DNA from: Lacticaseibacillus pabuli
Lineage (GTDB): Bacteria > Bacillota > Bacilli > Lactobacillales > Lactobacillaceae
Length of the DNA stretch: 64,000 nucleotides
NCBI RefSeq assembly: GCF_028736235.1
Contig: NZ_CP117884.1
Span: forward strand, 992,001 to 1,056,000
Reading direction: 5' to 3'
Shown here piece after piece: positions 34,512-43,971 of the stretch. Below the pieces are notes generated by a model. That model was given only the letters and a program-made list of their open reading frames with translations, ran no database searches and was not told where the DNA came from. Position numbers and translations under genes: made by a program. The stretch's first letter is position 1. Each line of letters begins with the position of its first letter.

Positions 34512-35696
34512 TTAGTTGGTTTGGTAATCATGCGGCTTCTGCAGACGCAATGCAAAGGACATCAGCCAGGAGATAGCGAGGAGAACGACCGTCACGAGGT
34601 AAGAAATGTGGTAGTTCCAATCGAGTAGGCTGCCGGCGAGCAATGGTCCGGCGATATTCCCCAGACTGGTGAGTGAGAGGTTCAAGCCGTTGATGATGCC
34701 TTGATTGCTCGTGCTCTGTTTGGTCAGCAGCGTGGTAATGGCTGGCCGCAACAAGTCAAAGCAGGTAAAGGCGATTAGCGTCGCGACCATGACGTGCCAC
34801 TTCACATGCGTCAGGACAATCCAGCCGATCGAAGTGAAACTGAGGAAGAAGCACAGCCTGATCAACCGTGTTTCACCAAGCCACTGCACGATGCGATCAA
34901 AGAAGGCAACTTGCAGGATTAGGGAACACAGACCGTTCAACGTCAGGACCAATGCAATATCTCTGAGGCTGAACTTGAACACTTCATTGACGAAGATGCT
35001 GTAAATACTCTCGAAGCTCTGGAGTCCAAATGAGGAGACCAAAATCAGTGCGAACATCATGACCATGGGGCCAGTCATGACTTTGCGCCAATCGCTGGCC
35101 TTCATATCTGGCGCCGCGCTCGCGGTATGTTGCTGCAACTCGAGGTGTTTGGGTAAGAAGAAAATCGTTGCTAATACTGCGAACAGTCCCATTAATGCTG
35201 CTAAGTAGAAGGGCGTTTTTAAACTGATGCCGGCCAGAATTCCTCCTAGGCCAGGCCCGAGAATCAGCCCACCGCTCAGTGATGCGGACAGGAGGCCAAT
35301 GACCTGAGCGCGTTGCCTTGGCGTGGTAATATCTGCGGCTAAGGCCTGGGCTGTTGGGATGTACATGCCCGCCGCAATCCCGCCGATGATACGCGATAGG
35401 TCAAACAGGCCGAGATGGTTCGTGACGGCGAACAGGAGCTCCGAAACGCCGTAGAGGGCGAGCCCAACGATAATGATGGGTCGGCGACCGATGCGGTCCG
35501 AGAGTTGCCCGATAATGGGTGAGGCGACGAACTGTGCTAAGGCAAATAGTGAGGACATAATGCCCATGTCCGTGGCACTGAGGTGTAGTTGGGTTTTGAG
35601 AAATGGCATGACGGGGAATACAAGGCTCATCCCTAAACACACGAGAAACTCACTAAATACCAGAATGAAGATGGCACGTTTAACTTCACGACTCAT
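34512..35696 (-). CDS. MFS drug/solute efflux transporter
   Basis: A 394-residue protein with twelve hydrophobic helices and MFS motif A (GQLSDRIGRRP, ~60-70), the 14-to-12 TMS drug:H+ antiporter type related to NorA/Bmr (GPGLGGILAG antiporter motif C near residue 145). Substrate unknown. Start ATG 35696 with AGAGGAG upstream; the longer frame adds ten residues and lacks a ribosome site. Monocistronic. Confidence 0.87.
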   Translation of the reverse strand: MSREVKRAIFILVFSEFLVCLGMSLVFPVMPFLKTQLHLSATDMGIMSSLFALAQFVASPIIGQLSDRIGRRPIIIVGLALYGVSELLFAVTNHLGLFDLSRIIGGIAAGMYIPTAQALAADITTPRQRAQVIGLLSASLSGGLILGPGLGGILAGISLKTPFYLAALMGLFAVLATIFFLPKHLELQQHTASAAPDMKASDWRKVMTGPMVMMFALILVSSFGLQSFESIYSIFVNEVFKFSLRDIALVLTLNGLCSLILQVAFFDRIVQWLGETRLIRLCFFLSFTSIGWIVLTHVKWHVMVATLIAFTCFDLLRPAITTLLTKQSTSNQGIINGLNLSLTSLGNIAGPLLAGSLLDWNYHISYLVTVVLLAISWLMSFALRLQKPHDYQTN

Positions 35697-35814
35697 GAAA
35701 ACACTCCTCTGCTTGCACAATACCAATTAGTTTAGCATTGCGCCTGATAATATACACGGCTGTTTGCGAAATCTAGGTTAAAATAGAAGCACGAGCAATG
35801 ATTGGGAGGGCGTC

Positions 35815-36651
35815 ATGGCAAAGAAACGAAAGTACCGCGGTAATAAGAAAGGTTTCCTCGCACAGGCTGGGGGAATTGTCGCCATTGTGCTGGCGGCGGC
35901 CATGTTCCTCTACCGTGGCGGTTACCTAAATGAGTGGCTGGGCTCGATGAATCAAAACACCATTAGTTCTCAGACCAGCAGTGACAATCGTCTCGATAAA
36001 ACCGCGTATGCCAAGCTAGCAGACATGGATTTTACGAGCGGTGATAAGCCAGTGATTCAGGTGAACGGGGGCAAGAGCACGTTGAATGCGGCCAGCTGGA
36101 AGGGGGAGCGTATCGATTATGGTGCACTGGATCACCTCAACCGGACGACCACGGATACCGCCTACTTGTCGCGGCGAAATCTCGGCAAGAGTGAGGGGCG
36201 ACCGAGTCAAGATTGGACACCCACTGGTTGGCATTACAACCATGGCAGTGATCAGGTCTACAATCGGGGACACCTCATCGCGTACACCTTGACCTTCAAC
36301 ATCAACGCGGATGGTCAGTACGAGCAGGGGGCTGAGGGTTCCTCTGACAACCCGAAGAATTTGGGGACACAAAGTGCGTATTCCAATCAGGTGTTGATGC
36401 AGATTTACGAAGGCCAAGTGCGGGATGCGCTCGCGAGCGGCAAAAAGATGATTTATCAGTCGACGACGGTGTTCCGCGGGGATGAGCTGATGCCGCGCGG
36501 GTACTGGCTTCAGGGCTTGGCAACGGATGGTAGCGTCAATTTTAACGTGTACATCTTCAACGTGCAGCCCGGCTATGATTTCAACTATGCAACGGGGGCC
36601 AAGAAGATTGACCGCAACCTGCACGTGGATGAAAGTGGTTTAGCACATTAG
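35815..36651 (+). CDS. Membrane-anchored EndA-type DNA/RNA non-specific endonuclease
   Basis: A 278-residue protein with a basic N-terminus and one transmembrane helix (GGIVAIVLAAAMFLY), a Ser/Asn-rich linker, and an extracellular beta-beta-alpha metal nuclease domain. The active site reads NRGHLIAY (~147), with N in place of the D of the common DRGH; the His general base is kept, and a metal-ligand Asn lies in SDNPKNLGTQSAYSNQ. Related to pneumococcal EndA, which degrades one strand during DNA uptake. No competence genes adjoin it. GGGAGG before ATG. Confidence 0.85.
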   Translation: MAKKRKYRGNKKGFLAQAGGIVAIVLAAAMFLYRGGYLNEWLGSMNQNTISSQTSSDNRLDKTAYAKLADMDFTSGDKPVIQVNGGKSTLNAASWKGERIDYGALDHLNRTTTDTAYLSRRNLGKSEGRPSQDWTPTGWHYNHGSDQVYNRGHLIAYTLTFNINADGQYEQGAEGSSDNPKNLGTQSAYSNQVLMQIYEGQVRDALASGKKMIYQSTTVFRGDELMPRGYWLQGLATDGSVNFNVYIFNVQPGYDFNYATGAKKIDRNLHVDESGLAH

Positions 36652-36660
36652 GCAGCATGC

Positions 36661-36701
36661 AAAAAGGGTACCACCGCATAACTTGACAGCGGTGGTACCC
36701 T
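36661..36701. terminator. Bidirectional terminator
   Basis: A 13-bp perfect stem (36665-36677 / 36689-36701) with an A-run on the left; it serves the convergent nuclease and oxidoreductase genes. Confidence 0.85.
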
Positions 36702-36726
36702 ATTAACTTAGCAGGACGGCTAACGT

Positions 36727-37677
36727 TTAGAGGCTAGGCCGTACCAGCTTGGTTTCTTCACGTGAGCAAACAATCTTGCCGGCTTTGTGGTGGGTTTCCA
36801 GTTCGGCAACTGCCTGCTGGACCCCGGTCAGACTCATTGGGAACACTTTATCGATGTTAATCCACAAGTCCGCCTGCATCCGCAATGTTTGCAGGAAAGC
36901 AAAGGCTTGCTGAACGTCGGGCGCACCCGCTTCACCAACCACGTGGTAATTCGGGTTGTCCTTCATTGTCTCGGGTAGCGCGTTCAGGCTGACGTAGGTA
37001 CCACCATCCCGCAGCATCCACGCACCCGCACCATCGTCGTCGCCATTGGTTGTGCCATTGAAGACATAGTCAGCTTGGTTGGCAAACTCGGCACCCACGT
37101 TTTCGAGGTCATAGTGACCAGCCGTGTCGGCACCCAATTTCATCAGCAAGTCGTGATTACGTGAGTGACTAATGGCAATAATCTTAAGCCCTTGGAACTT
37201 GGCAATCTGGAGCACGATGCTCCCGACGCCGCCGCTCGCACCTTCGATGGCAATGGTCCGGCCTGGTTTGAGGTTGAACAGTTTCACCGCACTGTAGGCG
37301 GCAATCCCCACTTGTGGCAACGCCGCGCCAATGGTGAATGGCGTGTCATTGTCCAAACGGCCGACCTTCTTCCGCGTTGCCGTGACGTATTCACTGTAGC
37401 CACCGCGCGGCCGGTAGTTCATGACGTGATCGCCGATGCGCAGGTCCGTGACGTCACTGCCAAGCGCCGTTACGACCCCAGCTACCTCGGTGCCGGGAAC
37501 AATTGGAAACTTTGCATCGGCCCCATTTGCACCGTGCAATAGTGACAGGTCGTATGGGTTCAGGCCGAACGCCATGACCTTAATTTGTACTTGATCAGGT
37601 TTGGGTTCGGGGATGTCTGCCTGGATTTCCTGGAAGACATCTGATGCGCCAAACGCATTAAATCCGTATTTTATCAT
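36727..37677 (-). CDS. Zinc-independent MDR-family NADPH:quinone-type oxidoreductase
   Basis: A 316-residue medium-chain dehydrogenase/reductase. N-terminal GroES-like domain (VAFGLNPYDLSLL-type, GTEVAGVV) and nucleotide-binding GASGGVGSIVLQIAK (~150). The catalytic zinc ligands of alcohol dehydrogenases are absent, pointing to a quinone oxidoreductase/enoyl reductase type. Substrate unknown. Start ATG 37677 with GGAGG seven bases upstream. It shares a strand and a 6-base gap with the HAD gene. Confidence 0.85.
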   Translation of the reverse strand: MIKYGFNAFGASDVFQEIQADIPEPKPDQVQIKVMAFGLNPYDLSLLHGANGADAKFPIVPGTEVAGVVTALGSDVTDLRIGDHVMNYRPRGGYSEYVTATRKKVGRLDNDTPFTIGAALPQVGIAAYSAVKLFNLKPGRTIAIEGASGGVGSIVLQIAKFQGLKIIAISHSRNHDLLMKLGADTAGHYDLENVGAEFANQADYVFNGTTNGDDDGAGAWMLRDGGTYVSLNALPETMKDNPNYHVVGEAGAPDVQQAFAFLQTLRMQADLWINIDKVFPMSLTGVQQAVAELETHHKAGKIVCSREETKLVRPSL

Positions 37678-37688
37678 CTGCATGCCTC

Positions 37689-38324
37689 CTATTTGATGAC
37701 CGCTAAGTCGAGGATGGATTCTGGTTGCATCAACATGTAATCTGCCTTGGTGAAGTGCTCGAGGTCATTGGCACCCCAGGTCGCAATGGCAAAACTTACG
37801 CCAGCGTCCTGAGCGCTTTGCATGTCGTAAATGGAATCCCCGATGTATAGGGTATCACGTTTAGCAGCCGACAATTCTTTGAGGGCAAGCGCAATTGGTT
37901 CGCCAGATGGCTTTGGCTTCGCAGCAGCGTCAGATGTAATCAGAACGTCGAAGTAGTCATTGAGCCCGAAGCGATTAAACTCTTGTGCAAGCTCGGCGTC
38001 ATTCTTTGAAGTAATGATGCCAAGCTGCACGCCGCGGTGCTGCAAGTGGGCGAGGGTCCGACGCATGGTCGCAAAGACCCGAACTGATTTCTGCTTTTTG
38101 CCGAGTAGCTCAGTCCAAAGTTTACCCACCGCGGCGCGATCGGCTGGTTCCAGCTTTAACTCATCCAGTGCAACGGCACTAGGAATCCCGAGCGTAAATT
38201 GCAGGTCGTCGTGCTTGAGCTCACGACCTGTGACTTGGGAAACTGCCTCCTGAAGCGAGGAAATAATGACGTCCTCGGTGTCGATGATGGTCCCATCAAT
38301 ATCAAACAAAATAGTTGAAAACAT
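37689..38324 (-). CDS. HAD-superfamily phosphatase (PpaX/Gph-like)
   Basis: A 211-residue subclass I HAD hydrolase: FDIDGTIIDTE (nucleophile Asp and acid Asp at 8 and 10), GIITSKNDAEL for motif II and IGDSIYDMQSAQDAG for motif IV. This is the phosphoglycolate phosphatase/PpaX branch; the substrate is not certain. GGAGG before ATG 38324. Upstream of the oxidoreductase in one transcript. Confidence 0.88.
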   Translation of the reverse strand: MFSTILFDIDGTIIDTEDVIISSLQEAVSQVTGRELKHDDLQFTLGIPSAVALDELKLEPADRAAVGKLWTELLGKKQKSVRVFATMRRTLAHLQHRGVQLGIITSKNDAELAQEFNRFGLNDYFDVLITSDAAAKPKPSGEPIALALKELSAAKRDTLYIGDSIYDMQSAQDAGVSFAIATWGANDLEHFTKADYMLMQPESILDLAVIK

Positions 38325-38439
38325 AAGGCATACCTCCCAATCTGACGGCTGTAACCGTTTTCTAAATCATACAATCTTTACCGACTTTAAACAAGCCTTC
38401 ACATGCAAGGCGGGGTGTGCAAATGAGGCCCATATCCTA

Positions 38440-38445
38440 TATAAT
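38440..38445 (+). promoter_or_regulatory. -10 box of the yqeG operon
   Basis: TATAAT at 38440-38445, 32 bases before the start codon; no convincing -35. Confidence 0.5.
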
Positions 38446-38476
38446 AGTAAAGATAAAACGACGAGGAGGTGCCAGC

Positions 38477-39007
38477 TTGGCACTAGTAACACCCACCTGG
38501 ATGGTCAAGGCCATCTACAAAATTCGACCAGCCACGCTGAAGCGACTGGGTATTCAAGCCGTCTTGACCGACCTCGACAACACATTGATTGCCTGGGATA
38601 ATCCAAATGGGACGGAGCGCCTGCACAATTGGCTTGCAGAAATGCAAACAGCTGGCATCACGGTGATGGTCGTCTCAAACAATAGTCACCAACGGGTTGC
38701 CAAGGCACTCGCGGGGTTGGACTTGCCATTTACCGCACGGGCCCTGAAGCCACTGACGGTTGGCATTGAACGGGCGATTAAACAATTAAAACTACCAAAA
38801 GAAGCTTGCATCATGGTTGGCGATCAGCTTATGACCGACGTGATTGCGGGCAACAGCGCGGGCGTACGCACGGTACTTGTCGAACCGCTCGTGTCGACGG
38901 ACCAGTGGAACACGCTACCAAATCGCTTTGTGGAAGGCTTTATCAAGCGCCACATGAAGCGTCAGGGCACATACAAATACTTGGAGGACATTAATGACGG
39001 ACAATAA
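38477..39007 (+). CDS. yqeG: YqeG-type HAD phosphatase (subclass IIIA)
   Basis: A 176-residue HAD protein, DLDNTLIAWDN for motif I and MVGDQLMTDVIAGN for motif IV. YqeG phosphatases are conserved at the head of this ribosome-biogenesis operon; a phosphatidylglycerophosphatase role is known for relatives. Start TTG 38477, seven bases after GAGGAGG. It overlaps yqeH by 14 bases. Confidence 0.92.
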   Translation: MALVTPTWMVKAIYKIRPATLKRLGIQAVLTDLDNTLIAWDNPNGTERLHNWLAEMQTAGITVMVVSNNSHQRVAKALAGLDLPFTARALKPLTVGIERAIKQLKLPKEACIMVGDQLMTDVIAGNSAGVRTVLVEPLVSTDQWNTLPNRFVEGFIKRHMKRQGTYKYLEDINDGQ

Positions 39008-40109
39008 CAGCGATTTGTACTGCATCGGTTGCGGGGCTAAATTGCAGACGACGGATCCAAATGCGGCAGGCTACCTTCCAGAATCCAGCTTGGCCAAGGC
39101 ACAATCAGGCGAAAGCGAACTATACTGCCAGCGCTGCTTCCGGCTACGCCACTACAACGAAATTCAGCCCGTTGGTTTGACGGACGACGACTTCTTGCGC
39201 CTGTTAAACCTGCTGGGTCAGGCGGACGCCCTCATTGTGAACGTCGTGGATATCTTTGACTTTAACGGGAGCCTGATTCCTGGCTTGCACCGTTTTGTTG
39301 GCGATAACCCTGTCCTCCTAGTTGGGAACAAGGCCGATGTGTTGCCAAAATCACTGCGTCGCGCCAAATTACGCGATTGGTTGAGTCACCAGGCTAATGC
39401 GAATGGCCTGCACCCCGTCGAGACGGTCTTAATGAGCGCCAAGAACCAGTCTGACATTGAAAGCCTCATGCACACGATTGAAAAATACCGCAATGGCCGA
39501 GACGTTTACTTTGTCGGGGTGACCAACACCGGGAAATCCACACTTATTAACGGAATTCTGAAGCAGACGGCCGGGGTCTCAGACCTCATTACGACGTCAC
39601 GCTTCCCTGGCACAACGCTCGACCGGATTCGTCTGGAAATGAGTGATGGGTCAGGCCTGATTGATACACCTGGAATTATTCACCGCAACCAGATGGCACA
39701 TTACCTGGATGCCAAGGACTTGCGCTTGGTCTCACCAAGCAAGGTCATTCGTCCCAAGACTTACCAGCTCAATGATGAACAAACCCTGTTCCTCGCGGGG
39801 TTGGCACGTTTTGATTACCTGCGTGGCCCTCGTGCCGGTTTCACCGTGTATGCGGACAACCAGCTGATGATTCACCGGACCAAACTTGAAACTGCCGATG
39901 ACTTTTACGACCGGCAGAAGGGTGATCTCTTGCAGCCACCGCGTCAGGGGGACGAATTCCCTGACCTAGCGCGCGTTGAGTTTACGCCTAAGGTTGATTC
40001 AGATATCGTCTTTGCCGGCTTGGGCTGGATTAAGGTGCCAGCTGGTGCCGTGGTCGCCGCTTATGCGCCAGAGGGTGTGGACGTTGTGATGCGTCCCGCG
40101 ATGATTTAA
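38994..40109 (+). CDS. yqeH: Ribosome biogenesis GTPase YqeH
   Basis: A 371-residue circularly permuted GTPase needed for 30S assembly. N-terminal zinc finger (CIGCGAKLQT and CQRCFRLRHYN), then G4 (GNKADVLP) before G1 (GVTNTGKST) as expected for the permuted order, G3 as DTPG. ATG with GGAGG. Confidence 0.96.
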   Translation: MTDNNSDLYCIGCGAKLQTTDPNAAGYLPESSLAKAQSGESELYCQRCFRLRHYNEIQPVGLTDDDFLRLLNLLGQADALIVNVVDIFDFNGSLIPGLHRFVGDNPVLLVGNKADVLPKSLRRAKLRDWLSHQANANGLHPVETVLMSAKNQSDIESLMHTIEKYRNGRDVYFVGVTNTGKSTLINGILKQTAGVSDLITTSRFPGTTLDRIRLEMSDGSGLIDTPGIIHRNQMAHYLDAKDLRLVSPSKVIRPKTYQLNDEQTLFLAGLARFDYLRGPRAGFTVYADNQLMIHRTKLETADDFYDRQKGDLLQPPRQGDEFPDLARVEFTPKVDSDIVFAGLGWIKVPAGAVVAAYAPEGVDVVMRPAMI

Positions 40110-40126
40110 CAATTAAGGAGAAAAAC

Positions 40127-40444
40127 ATGCTTACAGGGAAACAAAAGCGTTTGTTGCGGAGCAAGGCCATGACCGAAAAGCCCTTGATCCACTTGGGTAA
40201 GTCCGGTTTGTCTGACACCTTCGTTCAGGGGGTTGCCGCTGCAGTGGACGCACGTGAAATGATTAAGATTAGCCTGCTGCCAGCCGCAGAAGAAACACCG
40301 GCTGAAGTGGGTAGCTTCTTGGTTCAGGAGATTCCTGGCCTCGAGTTGGCCCAAACCATCGGGCGTTCACTCGTGGTTTACAAGAAGTCGAGCAAGGAAG
40401 ATAAGCAGAAGTTATCCAAGCAGATCGAAGGGCTGGCGAAGTAA
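40127..40444 (+). CDS. yhbY: CRM-domain RNA-binding protein YhbY/YqeI
   Basis: A 105-residue CRM-fold protein (LTGKQKRLLRSKAM, IHLGKSGLSD, and GRSLVVYKKSSK). It binds pre-50S particles. AAGGAG before ATG. Confidence 0.94.
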   Translation: MLTGKQKRLLRSKAMTEKPLIHLGKSGLSDTFVQGVAAAVDAREMIKISLLPAAEETPAEVGSFLVQEIPGLELAQTIGRSLVVYKKSSKEDKQKLSKQIEGLAK

Positions 40445-40445
40445 C

Positions 40446-41093
40446 ATGGCGGCGCGGACGGTGCGTTTGTCACAACCGGTACTATCAACTGAACTGAAGG
40501 AACAGATTCTCGGCCCCAATAGGCGCAAGCAGGTAGGTATCTTTGGCGGGACCTTTAATCCGGTCCACACCGGTCATCTGGTGATGGCAGATCAAGTTGG
40601 CACGCAACTGGGCCTGGAAAAGGTCTACTTTATGCCCGACGCGACCCCACCACATGTTGATCACAAGGGGACCATCGATGCGAAGTACCGTGTTGAGATG
40701 CTGGCTGCAGCCATCAAGGATAACCCCTTGTTCGGACTCGAGCTGTGTGAAATTGAGCGCGGCGGCATCAGCTACACTTATGACACCATGGTACAGCTGA
40801 AACAGGCCCATCCCGACGTGGACTATTACTTTATCATTGGGGCGGATATGGTGAATTACTTGCCAAAGTGGCACCGCATCGACGACCTGGTCAAACTGGT
40901 CCACTTTGTTGGCGTCAAACGGCCAGGCTACGCGCCGACAAGCAAGTATCCTGTGGTGTGGGTCGACGCACCGCAACTGGAAATCACATCCACCGCTATC
41001 CGCAAGCGGGTTAAGCACGGTGAAAGTATTCGCTATTTGGTGCCTAATGCCGTAGCCGCGTATATCGAAAAGGAGCGTTTATATCTTGACTGA
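40446..41093 (+). CDS. nadD: Nicotinate-nucleotide adenylyltransferase
   Basis: A 215-residue enzyme of NAD synthesis: GGTFNPVHTGHL (HxGH) and ITSTAIRKR (ISTxxxR). It carries a ~27-residue N-terminal extension before the core, common in lactobacilli. ATG lies one base after yhbY; no strong ribosome site, so coupling is likely. Confidence 0.94.
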   Translation: MAARTVRLSQPVLSTELKEQILGPNRRKQVGIFGGTFNPVHTGHLVMADQVGTQLGLEKVYFMPDATPPHVDHKGTIDAKYRVEMLAAAIKDNPLFGLELCEIERGGISYTYDTMVQLKQAHPDVDYYFIIGADMVNYLPKWHRIDDLVKLVHFVGVKRPGYAPTSKYPVVWVDAPQLEITSTAIRKRVKHGESIRYLVPNAVAAYIEKERLYLD

Positions 41094-41688
41094 TTACGAA
41101 TATCCGCTCACCATGACGGGCGGGCACACGCGCAAGCAACTGATTGCGCTGATGCACAAACGTCTGGACCAGAGTCGTTTTGATCACTGTGTTCGGGTCG
41201 AAGAAACTAGCCGTAAACTGGCCAAGCGCTTTGGCGTGAACGTTGATGAGGCTGGGCTGGCCGGATTACTTCATGACTATGCCAAACAGGTCGAACCGGT
41301 TGATTTTAAGGCAGTCATCAAGCAGCAAGGGCTGGATCCAGCATTGCTCCAGTACAATCGCGGCATCTGGCACGGACTGGTTGGTGTGTGGTTTATTCAA
41401 AAAGAAGTCGGGGTTAGTGATCCCGCCGTCTTGCAGGCAATCAAACGCCACACGACGGGGGACCCCCACATGACGGACCTAGATATGATTACGTTCGTGG
41501 CCGATTTTATCGAACCCGAGCGCAAGCTAGCGGTCCAGGCCGAAGCACGGCAGGCGGCTGAAAAGAGCCTGACTGCGGCGAGTCTGGTGGAGCTCCAGTC
41601 GACGCTGACTTACCTGGTCGAAAAAAAGGCGCGGGTTTACCCATTAACACTCGCATCTTACAATTCACTCATCACCACACTCAAATAG
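41086..41688 (+). CDS. yqeK: HD-domain Ap4A hydrolase-type protein YqeK
   Basis: A 200-residue HD protein (FDHCVRVEE, GLLHDYAKQ). YqeK of Gram-positives is a symmetrical diadenosine tetraphosphate hydrolase. TTG start 41086 overlaps nadD by 8 bases. Confidence 0.93.
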   Translation: MTDYEYPLTMTGGHTRKQLIALMHKRLDQSRFDHCVRVEETSRKLAKRFGVNVDEAGLAGLLHDYAKQVEPVDFKAVIKQQGLDPALLQYNRGIWHGLVGVWFIQKEVGVSDPAVLQAIKRHTTGDPHMTDLDMITFVADFIEPERKLAVQAEARQAAEKSLTAASLVELQSTLTYLVEKKARVYPLTLASYNSLITTLK

Positions 41689-41702
41689 GAGAAATCATTT
41701 AA

Positions 41703-42062
41703 ATGAAGAGTAAAGAATTACTTGAAGTTGTTGTCCGCGCCGCTGACGAAAAGCGTGCAGAAGACATTGTGGCCCTAGACATGCATGAAGTTAGTCTCTT
41801 AGCAGACTACTTCATCGTGGCTAGCGGCAGTTCTGAACGTCAGGTGCAAGCCATCGTTGATAACATCGACGATAAGGTCGAAGAGGCTGGTGGTACCGTG
41901 AAGTCCATCGAAGGAAAGAAGGGGTCCAAGTGGATTCTGATGGATCTCGGCGACGTTGTGGTGCACGTCTTCACACCTGAAGAACGCAGCAACTACAACC
42001 TGGAACAGTTCTGGCAGGATGCGCCACTCGTTGACGTGGGCGCCTACATCGCAGAAGCATGA
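41703..42062 (+). CDS. rsfS: Ribosomal silencing factor RsfS
   Basis: A 119-residue RsfS/Iojap protein (SLLADYFIVASGSSERQVQAI, GDVVVHVFTPEER) that binds L14 and blocks 30S joining under starvation. AGGAG before ATG. Overlaps yqeM by four bases (ATGA). Confidence 0.96.
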   Translation: MKSKELLEVVVRAADEKRAEDIVALDMHEVSLLADYFIVASGSSERQVQAIVDNIDDKVEEAGGTVKSIEGKKGSKWILMDLGDVVVHVFTPEERSNYNLEQFWQDAPLVDVGAYIAEA

Positions 42063-42796
42063 TTTACGACACTTTTGCGGAAGTCTATGACCAGCTCATG
42101 GACCAGGACCTGTACGACGACTGGCTGGATTATGTGAAACAGATTACGCCACCAACGGGCCAGAAGGTTTTAGAGCTCGCAGGTGGTTCTGGTGCGCTCG
42201 CGCTTAAGATGCAGCAGGCGGGCTACGATGTGAGCTTGCTTGATCTTTCTGCCGAGATGCTGACGTTAGCAAGTAAGAAACTGACCAAGGCTGGCATCAC
42301 CATGCGGATTATTCAAGCCGACATGCGTGATTTTGGCGTGGTCGACCAGTTCGACCTGGTCACTTGCTTTGATGACTCCATCTGCTACATGCAAAACAAG
42401 GATGACGTCCGTGCCGTTTTCCGGCAGGTGAATGCCAACTTGAAACCGGGTGGCCGGTTCATGTTTGATGCGCATTCCCTGTACCAGATGGACGAGGTTT
42501 TCCCTGGTTACATGTACAACTACCAGACTGAGGATTTTGCTTTCCTGTGGAGTAGTTATGAGGGCGAGGTCCCACATTCTGCGGAACACGATTTGACCTT
42601 CTTTGTTTACAACGAGGACATTGATGCTTACAAACCACTGATTGAGCAACATAAAGAACGGACTTACCCGAGTGGTGAGTTTATCGACATGTTGCAGGAA
42701 TGCGGGTTTACGGATATTAAGCTGACGGCTGACTTTGGCCGCAATCAGGTCAAACCTGATAGCGTGCGCTGGTTCTTCTCAGCAGTTAAGGCGTAG
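42059..42796 (+). CDS. yqeM: SAM-dependent methyltransferase YqeM
   Basis: A 245-residue class I methyltransferase with motif I LELAGGSGALALKM (~40-53) and DLVTCFDDSICYM. Its target is unknown; its conserved place here hints at a translation role. Confidence 0.9.
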   Translation: MIYDTFAEVYDQLMDQDLYDDWLDYVKQITPPTGQKVLELAGGSGALALKMQQAGYDVSLLDLSAEMLTLASKKLTKAGITMRIIQADMRDFGVVDQFDLVTCFDDSICYMQNKDDVRAVFRQVNANLKPGGRFMFDAHSLYQMDEVFPGYMYNYQTEDFAFLWSSYEGEVPHSAEHDLTFFVYNEDIDAYKPLIEQHKERTYPSGEFIDMLQECGFTDIKLTADFGRNQVKPDSVRWFFSAVKA

Positions 42797-42807
42797 GGAG
42801 GATACGT

Positions 42808-43971
42808 ATGCAGGCCGTTGGGGTGATCGCGGAATTTAATCCATTTCACAAGGGTCACGCATACGTGCTCCGGACGGCGCGTGCACAAAGTGGTGCAGAC
42901 GCCGTCGTTGTCGTTATGGCTGGTAATTTTGTCCAGCGCGGGGAAACGGCAATTGTCGACAAGTGGGCCCGGGCCCGGATGGCATTGGCGAACGGTGCTG
43001 ACTTAGTGGTCGAGCTCCCCATTACCGCAGCCATTCAATCTGCCGAGCTGTTCGCACAAGGCGGCGTTCAGCAGCTGGATGCGATTGGCGTGCAGACACT
43101 TGCTTTTGGGAGTGAACAGCCAGCGCTAGATTATCGCGGCTTGGCGACACAACGCCTGGCACTGGAAGCGGCTAAACCGGATACTGCGTTCAGCGATTTT
43201 CGGCAAACTTACGCTAGCCAGCTCGCGACGTACTACGCGCAGTTAACTGGGAGCCCCATCACGGCACCCAACACGATGTTAGGACTGGCCTACGCTGAGG
43301 CGGCTGTGGCAGCCAAATCGCCGCTACGGCTATTACCAATCCAGCGAATCGGTGGGGCGCATGACAGTCAGGACGGTGACGCCGGCAATTTCGCAAGTGG
43401 CAGTGTCATTCGCGAACAGTTGCTAACGGGACAGGACGTGCAGTCATGGGTGCCGGCAGCTACCGCGTCGCTACTGACGAACACCCACCACTTCACCTGG
43501 GCCGACTTCTGGCCGTTGCTGCGCTATCGCCTGCAGACCGCGAGTCTGGACGAACTACGCAGTATTGACCAGATGAGCGAGGGTCTGGAGTACCGTTTGC
43601 AACAACACGTTGACAGCGCCAAGGATTTTGAGGACTTCTTGCATACGATTAAGTCCAAACGGTACACGTACGCGCGCTTACGTCGTTTGTGTTTAAACGT
43701 TCTGTTGAACTTACGCGCCGCGGAGGTTCAAGCGGCGCGGGATCAGCCGGTGGTGCATGTGCTTGGCTTCACGGCAACGGGCCGAGAATGGCTCCATTTG
43801 CAGCGTAAAACGGCTAGTTTACCGATTGTAACCCGGGTTGCACGTGATATGATTGCCCCCGGCGGCGCGCTGGCGCTGACACAGCGGGCAGATAATTTGA
43901 TTGAAACATTCAGCGGTAAGCCGCAGAACTACGGCCGGCCGCCACTCATGGAGGACAGTTTAAATGCTTAA
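42808..43971 (+). CDS. tmcAL: tRNA(Met) cytidine acetate ligase
   Basis: A 387-residue nucleotidyltransferase-fold enzyme that uses acetate and ATP to form ac4C34 on elongator tRNA-Met. VIAEFNPFHKGH carries the HxGH-type motif, followed by MAGNFVQRGE. GGGAGG before ATG. It overlaps yceD by 8 bases. Confidence 0.93.
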   Translation: MQAVGVIAEFNPFHKGHAYVLRTARAQSGADAVVVVMAGNFVQRGETAIVDKWARARMALANGADLVVELPITAAIQSAELFAQGGVQQLDAIGVQTLAFGSEQPALDYRGLATQRLALEAAKPDTAFSDFRQTYASQLATYYAQLTGSPITAPNTMLGLAYAEAAVAAKSPLRLLPIQRIGGAHDSQDGDAGNFASGSVIREQLLTGQDVQSWVPAATASLLTNTHHFTWADFWPLLRYRLQTASLDELRSIDQMSEGLEYRLQQHVDSAKDFEDFLHTIKSKRYTYARLRRLCLNVLLNLRAAEVQAARDQPVVHVLGFTATGREWLHLQRKTASLPIVTRVARDMIAPGGALALTQRADNLIETFSGKPQNYGRPPLMEDSLNA